From NCBI GenBank assembly GCA_036012905.1, contig DASCQF010000109.1:80685-144684 (forward strand): a DNA stretch of 64,000 nt, written 5' to 3'. The notes beneath the pieces were generated by a model. The model did not search any database. It was not told where the DNA came from and was given only the letters and a program-made list of their open reading frames with translations. The stretch's first letter is position 1, and every line of letters starts with the position of its first letter. Positions 9,324 to 17,563 of the stretch are shown piece by piece. The DNA comes from NP936 sp002726085. GTDB lineage: Bacteria > Acidobacteriota > Vicinamibacteria > Vicinamibacterales > UBA8438. Both the position numbers and the translations under genes were made by a program.

Positions 9324-10214
9324 ATGCCCAGACTCGGAGCACACATGTCGATCGCCGGCGGGCTCCCGCGTGCAGTGGAGCGCGCACGGGCGGCCGGCTG
9401 CGACACGCTGCAGATTTTCACCAGATCGTCCGGTCAGTGGCGGGCTCGGCCGCTGCCCGACAGTGAGATCGCCGAGTTCCGACGACTCAGCAAGGAACTC
9501 GATGTTCGCCCGGTCATCGCTCACGCCAGCTATCTGATCAACCTGGCGACACCGGACGACACCCTACGCCAGCGGTCCCGCGCCGCACTCGGCGAGGAGC
9601 TCGACCGAGCCGAGACGCTCGGCCTGCTCGGTGTCGTGCTCCACCCTGGCTCTTATACGACGACGACCGAGGAAGCGGGTCTGACCCGAATCGCCGAGAG
9701 CATCGGGGCGGTGCTGGACGACCGCCCCGAGCAGCAGACCACGTTGCTGCTCGAGCATACCGCCGGTCAGGGCACCAACCTCGGGTACACCTTCGAGCAA
9801 CTCGGCACCATCATCACCGAGGTCGAGCGTGCCGGAACGGCCGCGCGGATTGGTGTCTGCCTCGACACCTGTCATCTGCTGGCCGCCGGCTACGACCTGG
9901 GGTCTGACACCGACTACGCCGACACCATGCGCCAGCTCGATGCATGTGTGGGATTCGAACGGCTACGGGCAATTCACCTCAACGACTCGAAGACGCCGCT
10001 CGGCAGCCGGGTGGACCGGCATACCCACATCGGCAGCGGACACGTCGGGCTGGGCGGATTCCGGCGTCTGCTCTCCGACTCCCGCCTGGAAGCGCTGCCG
10101 ATGGTGCTCGAGACCCCGAAAGAACGCACTGGCAGAAGTGCCGACATCGAACCGGACCCGATGGATCTGGAAAATCTTCGGACACTGAGAGAGCTGATGA
10201 AGGCGGAGACCTGA
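9324..10214 (+). CDS. nfo: Endonuclease IV (AP endonuclease)
   Basis: A 296-residue TIM-barrel enzyme of base-excision repair that cuts DNA 5' of abasic sites. The three-zinc site is visible in the expected motifs: GAHMSIAGG at the N-terminus, HASYLINLA, LHPGSYT, LLEHTAGQG, CLDTCHLLAAGYD, HLNDSKTPLG, DRHTHIGSGHVG and LETPKE. The ATG at 9324 is chosen because homology starts at once; the open frame upstream is only the TGCCTCC array. There is no strong ribosome site, so the length of the heptamer array in the leader may matter for expression. Confidence 0.96.
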   Translation: MPRLGAHMSIAGGLPRAVERARAAGCDTLQIFTRSSGQWRARPLPDSEIAEFRRLSKELDVRPVIAHASYLINLATPDDTLRQRSRAALGEELDRAETLGLLGVVLHPGSYTTTTEEAGLTRIAESIGAVLDDRPEQQTTLLLEHTAGQGTNLGYTFEQLGTIITEVERAGTAARIGVCLDTCHLLAAGYDLGSDTDYADTMRQLDACVGFERLRAIHLNDSKTPLGSRVDRHTHIGSGHVGLGGFRRLLSDSRLEALPMVLETPKERTGRSADIEPDPMDLENLRTLRELMKAET

Positions 10215-10230
10215 ACACCGGGGCATGAGC

Positions 10231-10265
10231 TTCAGGCTTTGGGCTTTGGGCTCGGGCTTTGGGCG
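10231..10265. repeat. TTGGGCT heptamer array, distal to amrA
   Basis: Three near-perfect TTGGGCT/G units and one 6-bp variant, between the nfo stop (10214) and the amrA stop (10273). It matches the array at 13728-13755 in sequence and orientation, so the two arrays bracket the amrB-kinase-amrA unit. Confidence 0.85.
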
Positions 10266-10272
10266 CCCTGGG

Positions 10273-10806
10273 TCACTCGCCGAAGACGTAGGCCTCGAAG
10301 GTGAACAACTTGGCCCCGGTCTGCCAGGCATCGGCAGACAAGCCGGCCTTTACACATGTCTGCGAGAGAAAGGTCTCCCGGTCCCAACCCCACTCGGTCG
10401 GTACCTGGGGCAGCAGCAGACCGCGATGCGCCCCATGCTCGACGACGAGCCCGTGTCGGCCCACCTCGACCGCAGCGGGATCGGCGACCGGCTCGACCGG
10501 GCCGAGCACGGAGATCTCCAGGACGACCTCGGGCAGATCATCCAGCGGTAGCGGGGGAAAACGCGGGTCCTCGGTGGCAGCGTCGCCGGCACATCGGGCC
10601 ACAACTGTCACCAATGTGTCGGCACGATCGACCGAGCCGATACAGCCACGCAATCGGTCGTGGTGCCGGATGGTGACGAACGCGCCGGTCCGCTTGGCCA
10701 GCCCCCCTGAGGCCTCTGGTGAATCAACTGGACGGCCTTCGAGCCTCGCAGCAATCGCCTGACGCGCGAGTTGCAGCAACGCCTGTCGTTCGTGTGGCTC
10801 CAGCAT
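10273..10806 (-). CDS. amrA: AmmeMemoRadiSam system protein A (AMMECR1 domain)
   Basis: A 177-residue AMMECR1-family protein. The diagnostic block is LRGCIGS, with the earlier GAFVTIRHHDRLRG and the later DPRFPPLPLDDLP and GLLLPQVPTEWGWD. The biochemical role of AMMECR1 proteins is not settled; in bacteria they typically occur with a MEMO-like protein (AmrB) and a radical SAM protein (AmrS). Here AmrB is present, but a hybrid histidine kinase lies between them and no radical SAM gene is in the window. It starts 16 bp after the kinase stop, so it is almost surely on the same transcript. Confidence 0.92.
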   Translation of the reverse strand: MLEPHERQALLQLARQAIAARLEGRPVDSPEASGGLAKRTGAFVTIRHHDRLRGCIGSVDRADTLVTVVARCAGDAATEDPRFPPLPLDDLPEVVLEISVLGPVEPVADPAAVEVGRHGLVVEHGAHRGLLLPQVPTEWGWDRETFLSQTCVKAGLSADAWQTGAKLFTFEAYVFGE

Positions 10807-10822
10807 CGCCGGCGTCCTCTCT

Positions 10823-12754
10823 TTATCCCTCGAGGGCCTGCTTCACAGATTGCGCGAGCGTGGCCAGCCGAAAGGGTTTCTGCACGAAGCCCGCCAGACG
10901 TTCGCCGTCGAATCGTGTCGTGGCATCCCGCTCCGCGTAGCCGCTCATCAGAATGGTCGGCACGTCCGCACGGATCCGCCGGAGCTCCCGCAACGTCGCG
11001 GCGCCGTCCAGACCCGGCATCGTCACGTCCAGGAGCACGAAGTCGATCGTCTCTGGATGCTCGCGGAGCACCTCCACCGCCCGGCGGCCATCATTCGCCG
11101 TCCGCACCTGGAAACCGAGGGACTCGAGCATGTCGGTGGCCGTCTGCCGAATGTCGGTTTCGTCATCGACCACGAGGGCCGTACCGGAGCCGCGCCACTC
11201 TTCGATGCCGTCGACGGTCACCTCGTCGGGCCGCGATGGCGTGACCGAGACGGGAAGCAGGATCGTGAAGGTCGATCCGCAGCCCAGCTCGCTGTCGATC
11301 GTGATCCCGCCACGATGCAATCGGACGATACCGAAAACAGCGGCGAGACCAAGACCTCGTCCGATGAACTTGGTGGTGAAAAACGGCTCGAGGACCTTCG
11401 CCTTGGTCTCGCCAGTCATGCCGGCGCCTGTGTCTGATACTTCGACACACACATATCGTCCTTCTCGAAGCCCACCATCCGCGTGCACCGTTTCCAGATA
11501 CCGGCGATCGGCGTCGACGACCCCGGTATGCAGTGTGATGGTGCCGTCGGCGTCGTTGATCGCCTCGGAGGCGTTGGTGACGAGGTTCATGACCACCTGG
11601 CGCAATTGGGCCGGGTCGCCGTCGACCGCGGGCACCTGCGGATCGAGCTCCAACTTCAGCGGCGCGGATCGCGAGATGGCCACCTCGAGCAGGGGCACCA
11701 TCTCACTGACCAGGCACGAGATATCGGTCTGCTCGACAACGAACTGCGACTTTCCCGCATAGGCCAGCATCTGGCTGGTCAGCTCGGTCGCCCGCATCAC
11801 GGCCGACTCGATCCCCTCGACGGCATCCCGCAACTGCGAATCGGGCGTGAGCCGCTTCTGCAACAGGTTCGTCCGTCCGAGAATGCCGGTAAGCAGGTTA
11901 TTGAAGTCATGGGCGATGCCGCCGGCCAGCACGCCGAGACTCTCGAGTTTCTGGGTTTGCTGGAGCTTCGCGTCGCGCTGTCTCATGACCGTCACGTCAC
12001 TGGCGATACCGGCCATCCGATAGGAAGTGGAGGAGCCGTTCGGGATCGCGAATCCCCTGTCGCGGACCCAACGGATGCCCCCATCCGGACGGGCGATGCG
12101 GTACTCCACGTTGTAGCCACCTTCGTCCGTAGCGCATTCCAGGATCTCCTCGACTCGTGCGCGGTCGTCCGCATGAATCGTCTGAAGCCAGTCCTCACTC
12201 GAACGCAGGCTGTCGGCCGACCGTCCCCAAATCGTCTCGTAGGCCGGACTCACGTACTGGATGCGCCGGGCGGCATCGTTCAGCCAGAACACCTCCTCGA
12301 TGTGACCCGCCATCAATCGGAATCGCTCCTCGCTCGCCCGAAGCGAAGCCTGCGTCTGCTCGCTACGAGTCAGCTCATCCGCCAGGGTCGATCGCGATCG
12401 CGTGAGATCGCCGACAAGCAGAAGAAGCCGCCGAGAAGTGATGCTGAAACCGCCGAAGAGACAGAGGACACTCACCAGGATGAAGGGCCAGCTGTAGTTG
12501 AGATGCAGGTTCTCCATCGCCGCCATTGCGTCGGCCGCGGAGCTGAGCTGAGGCAGCACGAACATCGTGAACAGATCGGCCAGATGGAAGAAGCCCATGG
12601 CCGACAGACCGACGGCCATGAGCGCCAAGCCCCGCATGGCGCCCGAGTCGGCGAACCGCTGGCGATGCCGGTACAGGTTGCGCAGCGCCAGAATCGCGAC
12701 CAACAGAATGGCGATATCGACGGTCGCCATCAACGCCGTCGATTCCCAGATCAT
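10823..12754 (-). CDS. Membrane-bound hybrid histidine kinase (PAS, HisKA, HATPase, REC)
   Basis: A 643-residue sensor. Residues about 7-25, 41-65 and 88-108 are hydrophobic and likely membrane segments. A PAS domain with PAC tail spans about 138-260 (FWLNDAARRIQYVSPAYETIWG). The phospho-accepting H282 is in GGIAHDFNN. The ATP-binding boxes MNLVTNASEAI, VSDTGAGM and GRGLGLA follow. A C-terminal receiver has VVDDE, D576 in LLDVTMPG and K in VQKPF. It is encoded between amrB (112 bp upstream) and amrA (16 bp downstream), with all three on the minus strand. It has no cognate DNA-binding regulator nearby, so its output is unknown. The stimulus cannot be read from the sequence. Confidence 0.93.
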   Translation of the reverse strand: MIWESTALMATVDIAILLVAILALRNLYRHRQRFADSGAMRGLALMAVGLSAMGFFHLADLFTMFVLPQLSSAADAMAAMENLHLNYSWPFILVSVLCLFGGFSITSRRLLLLVGDLTRSRSTLADELTRSEQTQASLRASEERFRLMAGHIEEVFWLNDAARRIQYVSPAYETIWGRSADSLRSSEDWLQTIHADDRARVEEILECATDEGGYNVEYRIARPDGGIRWVRDRGFAIPNGSSTSYRMAGIASDVTVMRQRDAKLQQTQKLESLGVLAGGIAHDFNNLLTGILGRTNLLQKRLTPDSQLRDAVEGIESAVMRATELTSQMLAYAGKSQFVVEQTDISCLVSEMVPLLEVAISRSAPLKLELDPQVPAVDGDPAQLRQVVMNLVTNASEAINDADGTITLHTGVVDADRRYLETVHADGGLREGRYVCVEVSDTGAGMTGETKAKVLEPFFTTKFIGRGLGLAAVFGIVRLHRGGITIDSELGCGSTFTILLPVSVTPSRPDEVTVDGIEEWRGSGTALVVDDETDIRQTATDMLESLGFQVRTANDGRRAVEVLREHPETIDFVLLDVTMPGLDGAATLRELRRIRADVPTILMSGYAERDATTRFDGERLAGFVQKPFRLATLAQSVKQALEG

Positions 12755-12865
12755 CGGCGTCCTCCCCCAGCCATGCTCTCATGGGGCACTGACAGTGGCA
12801 TCTGCCGCCGCCCCGAATCGTCTGGCGTTTCCCGGCGACGGGGTCACGCCCCGCTTCCCACACGT

Positions 12866-13723
12866 CTACGATGCAAAGGTGCCCAATGCGGCGGCGAGAT
12901 ACCCTACGACCGAAGTCTTGTCGCCGGACACGTCTCCCGAGTCGGCGTAGCAAAGCACGCGGGCCTCCGCGGCCCCGAGAGCGGCAGCCGCCTTCATGAC
13001 CGCAACGGCGGCCCCGCCGCCGCAGGCGACGCACCGACCGCGTTCGTGCACTGGATAGCGCTCGAACTCGGCCAGCAATCGGTCGGCGTCGAATCCGGTG
13101 ACAGACTCGATGACGGCGCCGTCGAGCCGAGCGGCACGGTCCGCGTCGAAGTAATGCGAGAGATCGGTGCTGGCCACGATGAGGGGATTCAGCCCGGCGA
13201 GCTTCCCGGCCAGCGCCTCAGCCAGAGCCAGAACCGTGTCGCGCTCCTGGTAGCCGATGACCAGGGGCACGATCGGGGTCTCCGGCAGGACATGGCGGAG
13301 AAACGGCAGCTGCATCTCGAGCGAGTGCTCGCGGACGTGCGCCGTCGGATGGGTCCTGATGCACGACGCGGTCATCAACTGCTCGGCCACCTCTGACGCC
13401 ACGGGCACCGGGCCGAGCGGGGTATCGAACGCGCCGCGTGGGTAAATCGCCACGCCGTCGAAGCCGACGTGGTGCGACGGCCCGACCAGCACCGCGACGT
13501 CATAGGCTCGACCAGCAACCGCCTGATAGGCGTGGGCGGCGACCGGACCCGAGTAGACGAGGCCCGCATGCGGCACAACGATTGCGACAATGTCGCCCGT
13601 CGGCGTCACGTCGACGGTCTCGAGGTGAGCGGTCACCGCCGCGCGCAGCTTCACGGCAGTGTCCGGATACCAGCTACCGGCCACCGCCGGCGGTCTGACC
13701 AACCCGCCGCTCTCAAGGGTCAT
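12866..13723 (-). CDS. amrB: AmmeMemoRadiSam system protein B (MEMO1 family)
   Basis: A 285-residue MEMO-like protein. Conserved blocks are RPPAVAGSWYP at the N-terminus, VVPHAGLVYSGPVAAHAY, VGPSHHVGFDG, EHSLEMQLPFL, STDLSHYFD and the CVACGGGAA segment. The histidine and cysteine residues that form the putative metal site in MEMO1 (in PHAG, SHH, DLSHY and the CGGG region) are all present, so it is probably active. The start codon has no Shine-Dalgarno; instead a TTGGGCT heptamer array begins 5 bp upstream. It heads the three-gene unit with the hybrid kinase and amrA. Confidence 0.93.
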   Translation of the reverse strand: MTLESGGLVRPPAVAGSWYPDTAVKLRAAVTAHLETVDVTPTGDIVAIVVPHAGLVYSGPVAAHAYQAVAGRAYDVAVLVGPSHHVGFDGVAIYPRGAFDTPLGPVPVASEVAEQLMTASCIRTHPTAHVREHSLEMQLPFLRHVLPETPIVPLVIGYQERDTVLALAEALAGKLAGLNPLIVASTDLSHYFDADRAARLDGAVIESVTGFDADRLLAEFERYPVHERGRCVACGGGAAVAVMKAAAALGAAEARVLCYADSGDVSGDKTSVVGYLAAALGTFAS

Positions 13724-13727
13724 TGCG

Positions 13728-13755
13728 TTGGGCTTTGGGCATTCGGCTTTGGGCT
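13728..13755. repeat. TTGGGCT heptamer array at the amrB start
   Basis: Four exact-length units, TTGGGCT, TTGGGCA, TTCGGCT and TTGGGCT, immediately upstream of the amrB ATG (13723). It replaces the usual ribosome binding region and is the twin of the array at 10231-10265. Confidence 0.9.
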
Positions 13756-13789
13756 GATCGTGCTGAGACTATCGTGCAGGCGTGCACGA

Positions 13790-14035
13790 TTACGGGTCGT
13801 CATTCTCGAAGTCCCGGTTCTCGGCACCGATATCTCCATCAGCCGGTCCGTCCACACGCAGTCGGAGCACGATGCTGACGCCGACATACACAACGAGTGT
13901 CAGGATCGCCGGACTCCCCATGACCAACCAGAACGGGTCGACCGTCAGCCCGACGGCAAGCGATAACACCCCGAGGATCAGCATGATCCCGACCATCCAC
14001 GGCGGGTGCAGAAACAGCGGTCGTTCGTCGCTCAT
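13790..14035 (-). CDS. Small two-helix membrane protein
   Basis: An 81-residue protein beginning MSDERPLFLHPPWMVGIMLI. Two hydrophobic helices, about residues 13-33 and 36-60, are joined by a short turn, and the C-terminus is acidic (ENRDFENDDP). An in-frame extension to 14116 is possible but is poor in protein-like sequence. The family is not recognised. The gene is separated from amrB by the heptamer array and 34 bp, and it could belong to the same transcript. Confidence 0.6.
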   Translation of the reverse strand: MSDERPLFLHPPWMVGIMLILGVLSLAVGLTVDPFWLVMGSPAILTLVVYVGVSIVLRLRVDGPADGDIGAENRDFENDDP

Positions 14036-14073
14036 GACAACACGTCGATTGTTGCACACCGCGTGGCGAGGCA

Positions 14074-14380
14074 GTGACGACCGCCCAGCTCTACCCATTT
14101 GAAAGCCAGACCACACTCACCATCGGTTCGGTGTCGCTCTGGGCGCACGTCAGTGGCGAACGTCTGGCGATCCGTGTCCGTGACACCGAGTCGGAGATCC
14201 GCAAGCGCTTCACCACGTTCGACTGGTATCCAGTGGACCAGCGTGGATTTCAATTTGGCATACAACCCTCCTTGCGCGTTCAACCCGCACACGACCTGTC
14301 CGCTACCCCCACCCGACAACCGATTGGATGTGCGGATCGAGGCAGGCGAGAAGAACTACAACGGACCGGGCGCGCACTGA
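14074..14380 (+). pseudogene. DUF1684 gene remnant with internal deletion and frameshift
   Basis: Two pieces of a DUF1684-type protein lie in different frames. From the GTG at 14074 one frame reads LTIGSVSLWAHVSGERLAIRVRD, then RKRFTTFDWYPVD, which is the family's N-terminal conserved half. Around 14240 it stops resembling the family. A second frame then gives DFNLAYNPPCAFNPHTTCPLPPPDN and RIEAGEKNY, which is the conserved C-terminal end, closing with a stop at 14380. The middle of the domain, roughly 50-70 residues, is missing. DUF1684 proteins are small and of unknown function. The recognition is from memory of the family motif and would be confirmed by a profile search of both frames. Confidence 0.8.
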
Positions 14381-14425
14381 ATTTCGCATCTTGATGCCTG
14401 AAGACGTCGGGCACGCGCTCGACTG

Positions 14426-15322
14426 TCACCGCGCGCGAGCGTAGAGGTCCAGCAGGCTGGCGGCTCGGCATGTCTCGAGCAGACCGCGATACACGCCGGT
14501 CAAAGCGGGGGACCGGTCAGGGCGATCCATGACCGGTGTTTCCACCCGAATTACTTCAAACCCGGCCGCCTCGACCAGGCGCCGGAGGGTGGTCGGCGTG
14601 AAGAACCAGAGGTGGTGCAACGCGGCGTAGTGGCGCCAGCGTTTGCTCTTCAGACCAAGCCGGCTCTGCCAACTCTTGAGCCGCAGACTGAGACCGGCCA
14701 CGTTCGGCACGCCAACCAGGAGAATCCCGCCCGGGCTCACGACCTCTCGAGCTCGCCGCAGCTCGACAAGCGGGTCGCGGGTGTGCTCGAGCACATGATT
14801 GAATCGGACCACGTCGTATCGCGTGGTGCCGAAATCGATCGTGGGCAGCTCGCCAAACCATAGCCTGGCGCCACTCGTGCGGGCCCAGTCGGTGACCACC
14901 ATATCGGTGCCCTCCACCTCCCAACCGCGGTCGCTGATGAACCGCAAGAACGCGCCGGCCCCGCAGCCGACATCGAGCAGGTGGCGCCGCCCTACATCGA
15001 GACAACGCTCGAGGCGAGCGATCTGCCGAGCATAGTGCCGCTCGTGCCGGGCATCGACCTTCGCCTCCTCCGGCCGATGGTAGCCCGCACCGTAGACGGC
15101 GGTCGCCATCTGCTCGAGCACCGGTCTCGGGCTGTGAAACTGCAACCCGCAGGACCGGCATCGAGCAAGATGCAGCCCTTGAAAATCGATGGCGAACCGC
15201 TCCGGCCGGCGGCGACACAGCGGGCACAATACGGACTCACGATCGGGAAGCGCCGAGGCGACGTCTTCCCGCGAGCGTCCGAACAGCGACCGGGGCGACT
15301 CGGTCTCCGACGTGCCGCTCAT
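14426..15322 (-). CDS. Class I SAM-dependent methyltransferase with N-terminal zinc ribbon
   Basis: A 298-residue protein. The N-terminus has two CxxC pairs (CPLCRRRP and CRSCGLQ), a zinc-ribbon usual in methyltransferases of the surface-polysaccharide and small-molecule type. The SAM-binding glycine motif is LLDVGCGAGAFLRF at about residues 113-126, followed by FNHVLEHTRDP and the LHHLWFFTPTTLRRLVEAAGF block that is typical of this group. The substrate is unknown. It diverges from gatC, with about 90 bp between the two starts. Confidence 0.88.
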   Translation of the reverse strand: MSGTSETESPRSLFGRSREDVASALPDRESVLCPLCRRRPERFAIDFQGLHLARCRSCGLQFHSPRPVLEQMATAVYGAGYHRPEEAKVDARHERHYARQIARLERCLDVGRRHLLDVGCGAGAFLRFISDRGWEVEGTDMVVTDWARTSGARLWFGELPTIDFGTTRYDVVRFNHVLEHTRDPLVELRRAREVVSPGGILLVGVPNVAGLSLRLKSWQSRLGLKSKRWRHYAALHHLWFFTPTTLRRLVEAAGFEVIRVETPVMDRPDRSPALTGVYRGLLETCRAASLLDLYARAR

Positions 15323-15409
15323 GACGCGGCCTCGGTGCAGATCATGCGCCTATGATGCCGGACGGAGCGCGTGGGGGCCAACCGATGCCCCGAAGGCACG
15401 AGGACACGC

Positions 15410-15721
15410 ATGGTACCATCAGGCGTGAGTACCCGTCTGACGAGAACCGAAGTCGATCGGATTGCGGCACTGGCCCATCTCGAGCTGACCGCGTCCGAGA
15501 CGGAGCTCTTCACACGGCAGCTAGGCGATATCCTCTCCTACTTCGACCGGCTCCAGCAGATCGATACGACCGGCGTACCGGCGACCACGCACCCCGTCAC
15601 CTCGGCCCCGGTCCTGCGGGCCGACAACCCGCGTGCCTCGATGCCGCGTGACGAAGCGCTTGCCAACGCGCCGGATCCCGGCGGCGACGGGCTGTTTCGG
15701 GTCCCGAAGGTCATCGGGTGA
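15410..15721 (+). CDS. gatC: Asp/Glu-tRNA amidotransferase subunit C
   Basis: The 103-residue small subunit of GatCAB, which turns misacylated Glu-tRNA(Gln) or Asp-tRNA(Asn) into the correct amide. The family pattern LTRTEVDRIAALAHLELT..ETELFTRQLGDIL is clear, as is the late RADNPRAS and the terminal FRVPKVIG. The ATG at 15410 was chosen for GAGG at 15400-15403 with 6-nt spacing; a GTG at 15425 also gives a typical length. The stop overlaps the gatA start as TGATG. gatB is not adjacent. Confidence 0.93.
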   Translation: MVPSGVSTRLTRTEVDRIAALAHLELTASETELFTRQLGDILSYFDRLQQIDTTGVPATTHPVTSAPVLRADNPRASMPRDEALANAPDPGGDGLFRVPKVIG

Positions 15722-17202
15722 TGCCGGCCTCCGCCATCCAAACCATTGCCGACATCCGCACCGCGATGGCGGAGGGCCTGACGGCAGTTGCGATCTGCAC
15801 ACAGTTCCTGGAGCGAATCGCCGCGCACGACGGCCCTATTCACGCGTTCACGCACGTCGCCGAGGAACAGGCGCTCGAACGCGCAGAGTCGATCGACCGG
15901 CGGGGCTCGCAAGACGCCGACTTGCCGCTCGCCGGTGTGCCGATCGCGGTCAAAGACAACATCTGCACGCGTGGACTACCGACTACCGCCTCGTCGCGCA
16001 TCCTCGAGGGGTATATGGCGCCATACGACGCCACGGTGATCGAGCGACTGAACCGGGCCGGGGCAGTCGTCATCGGAAAGACCAACTGTGACGAGTTCGC
16101 GATGGGCTCGACCACCGAGCACTCCGTATCGGGACCGACCAGGAACCCGTGGAATCTCGAGCGCGTGCCTGGCGGCTCGAGCGGCGGGTCGGCCGCCGCC
16201 GTCGCGGCGCGGCTCTCGCCACTTGCAGTGGGGTCGGATACCGGTGGCTCGATCCGACAGCCGGCAGCCTTTTGCGGAATCGTTGGTCTGAAACCGACCT
16301 ACGGACGGGTCTCGCGGTACGGGCTGCTCGCCTTCGCGTCGTCACTCGACCAGATCGGCCCGTTCGCGCTGACAGTTTCCGACGCGGCCACGCTGCTCCA
16401 GGCGATCGCCGGTCAGGACCCCTGTGACGCCACCTCGGCCGACCAGGCAGTGCCTGCGTTCGACGCAGCCCTGACGGAACCGATGCCGAAGCCGACCATC
16501 GGGGTTCCGTGGCAGATGCTGGAAGACGGCGTCGACACCGGTGTGCACACAGCGTTCGAGACAGCCATTGACGTGCTGCGCGACCAGGGCGCGACAGTCA
16601 TCGACGTGACGCTCCCCCACGCCGACTACGCGGTCCCGACCTACTACGTTGTGGCGCCGGCCGAGGCCAGCTCCAATCTCGCGCGCTACGACGGGGTCCG
16701 ATTCGCATATCGGGCACCGCTCGATGCCACTCATGCCGATCTGGCATCGATGTACGACCGCACGCGAGAGACCGGGTTCGGCGACGAGGTCAAGCGTCGC
16801 ATCATGCTCGGCACCTACGCGCTCAGCGCCGGCTACTACGACGCCTACTATCTCAAGGCCCAGCAAGTCAGGACCTTGATCCGGCGCGACTACGACACCG
16901 CGTTCCAGCAGGTCGACGCGGTCGCCATCCCGACCACGCCCACCACGGCGTTCGGACTTGGTGAAGGGGCCGACGACCCGCTGCAGCTGTATGTGGGTGA
17001 CGTCTTTACGGCGAGCGCCAATCTGACCGGGCTGCCTGCGATCAGTCTGCCCTGTGGACGAGACGCTTCCGGGCTCCCGGTTGGGCTTCAGCTGGTAGGA
17101 CGAGCGTTCGACGAGGCAACGCTGTTGCGAATTGGTGCGAGTTACGAGCGCGATTCGCCGTGGTGGCGGGACGCGCCACCACTGGCGGCCGTCAGGGACT
17201 AG
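15721..17202 (+). CDS. gatA: Asp/Glu-tRNA amidotransferase subunit A
   Basis: The 493-residue amidase subunit that releases ammonia from glutamine. The amidase signature is intact: the lysine in AVKDNIC, GKTNCDEFAMGSTTE, and the glycine/serine-rich VPGGSSGGSAAAVAARL followed by SDTGGSIRQPAAFCG, which holds the Ser-cisSer-Lys triad. Length matches the family. Start and gatC stop overlap by one base. Because asnS is also in the window, the complex here is probably needed mainly for glutaminyl-tRNA; that is an inference. Confidence 0.96.
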   Translation: MPASAIQTIADIRTAMAEGLTAVAICTQFLERIAAHDGPIHAFTHVAEEQALERAESIDRRGSQDADLPLAGVPIAVKDNICTRGLPTTASSRILEGYMAPYDATVIERLNRAGAVVIGKTNCDEFAMGSTTEHSVSGPTRNPWNLERVPGGSSGGSAAAVAARLSPLAVGSDTGGSIRQPAAFCGIVGLKPTYGRVSRYGLLAFASSLDQIGPFALTVSDAATLLQAIAGQDPCDATSADQAVPAFDAALTEPMPKPTIGVPWQMLEDGVDTGVHTAFETAIDVLRDQGATVIDVTLPHADYAVPTYYVVAPAEASSNLARYDGVRFAYRAPLDATHADLASMYDRTRETGFGDEVKRRIMLGTYALSAGYYDAYYLKAQQVRTLIRRDYDTAFQQVDAVAIPTTPTTAFGLGEGADDPLQLYVGDVFTASANLTGLPAISLPCGRDASGLPVGLQLVGRAFDEATLLRIGASYERDSPWWRDAPPLAAVRD

Positions 17203-17290
17203 TGTCTGCGCCGTGCCGATTCCGAACCAGTCTGGCGCAGCGCGGCCAGACCGCCCGGGCTACCTGAAACGCCTCTGAAGCCTCTGATAC

Positions 17291-17563
17291 TTATGATGCC
17301 TGGTGACCGGAGTGTTCCAGGAGCTCAGGCGTCTTGAGCTGGTCGGCGGGTCCGCGGGGCACGTCTGGTGTGAGGTAGCGGGCCCCCGTGCCGAGACGAT
17401 CGTCGAGGCTGCGCACCACGAGGCTACCCTTGCCAATAGCGCGGTGCTTGGTGAAACCCACAACCACGCAGAACCCGAGGAAGACGGCGAGCAGAAAGAT
17501 GCTGGATATCCCCACCGCTTGGAGCACACCGAGCACCAGTGACTGAATCTCGGACGGTGTCAC
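17291..17563 (-). CDS. Small single-span membrane protein
   Basis: A 90-residue protein with one hydrophobic segment, about residues 17-37 (ISSIFLLAVFLGFCVVVGF), and a polar C-terminal tail. The family is not recognised. It overlaps the end of the rpoZ candidate by 4 nt (ATGA type), so the pair is translationally coupled. It converges on gatA with an 88-bp gap. Confidence 0.55.
   Translation of the reverse strand: MTPSEIQSLVLGVLQAVGISSIFLLAVFLGFCVVVGFTKHRAIGKGSLVVRSLDDRLGTGARYLTPDVPRGPADQLKTPELLEHSGHQAS

Noticed and set aside
9130..9524. ORFs with QEAGGRR repeats across the heptamer array
   Set aside because: They exist only because a 7-bp array has no stop in any frame; they have no start context.
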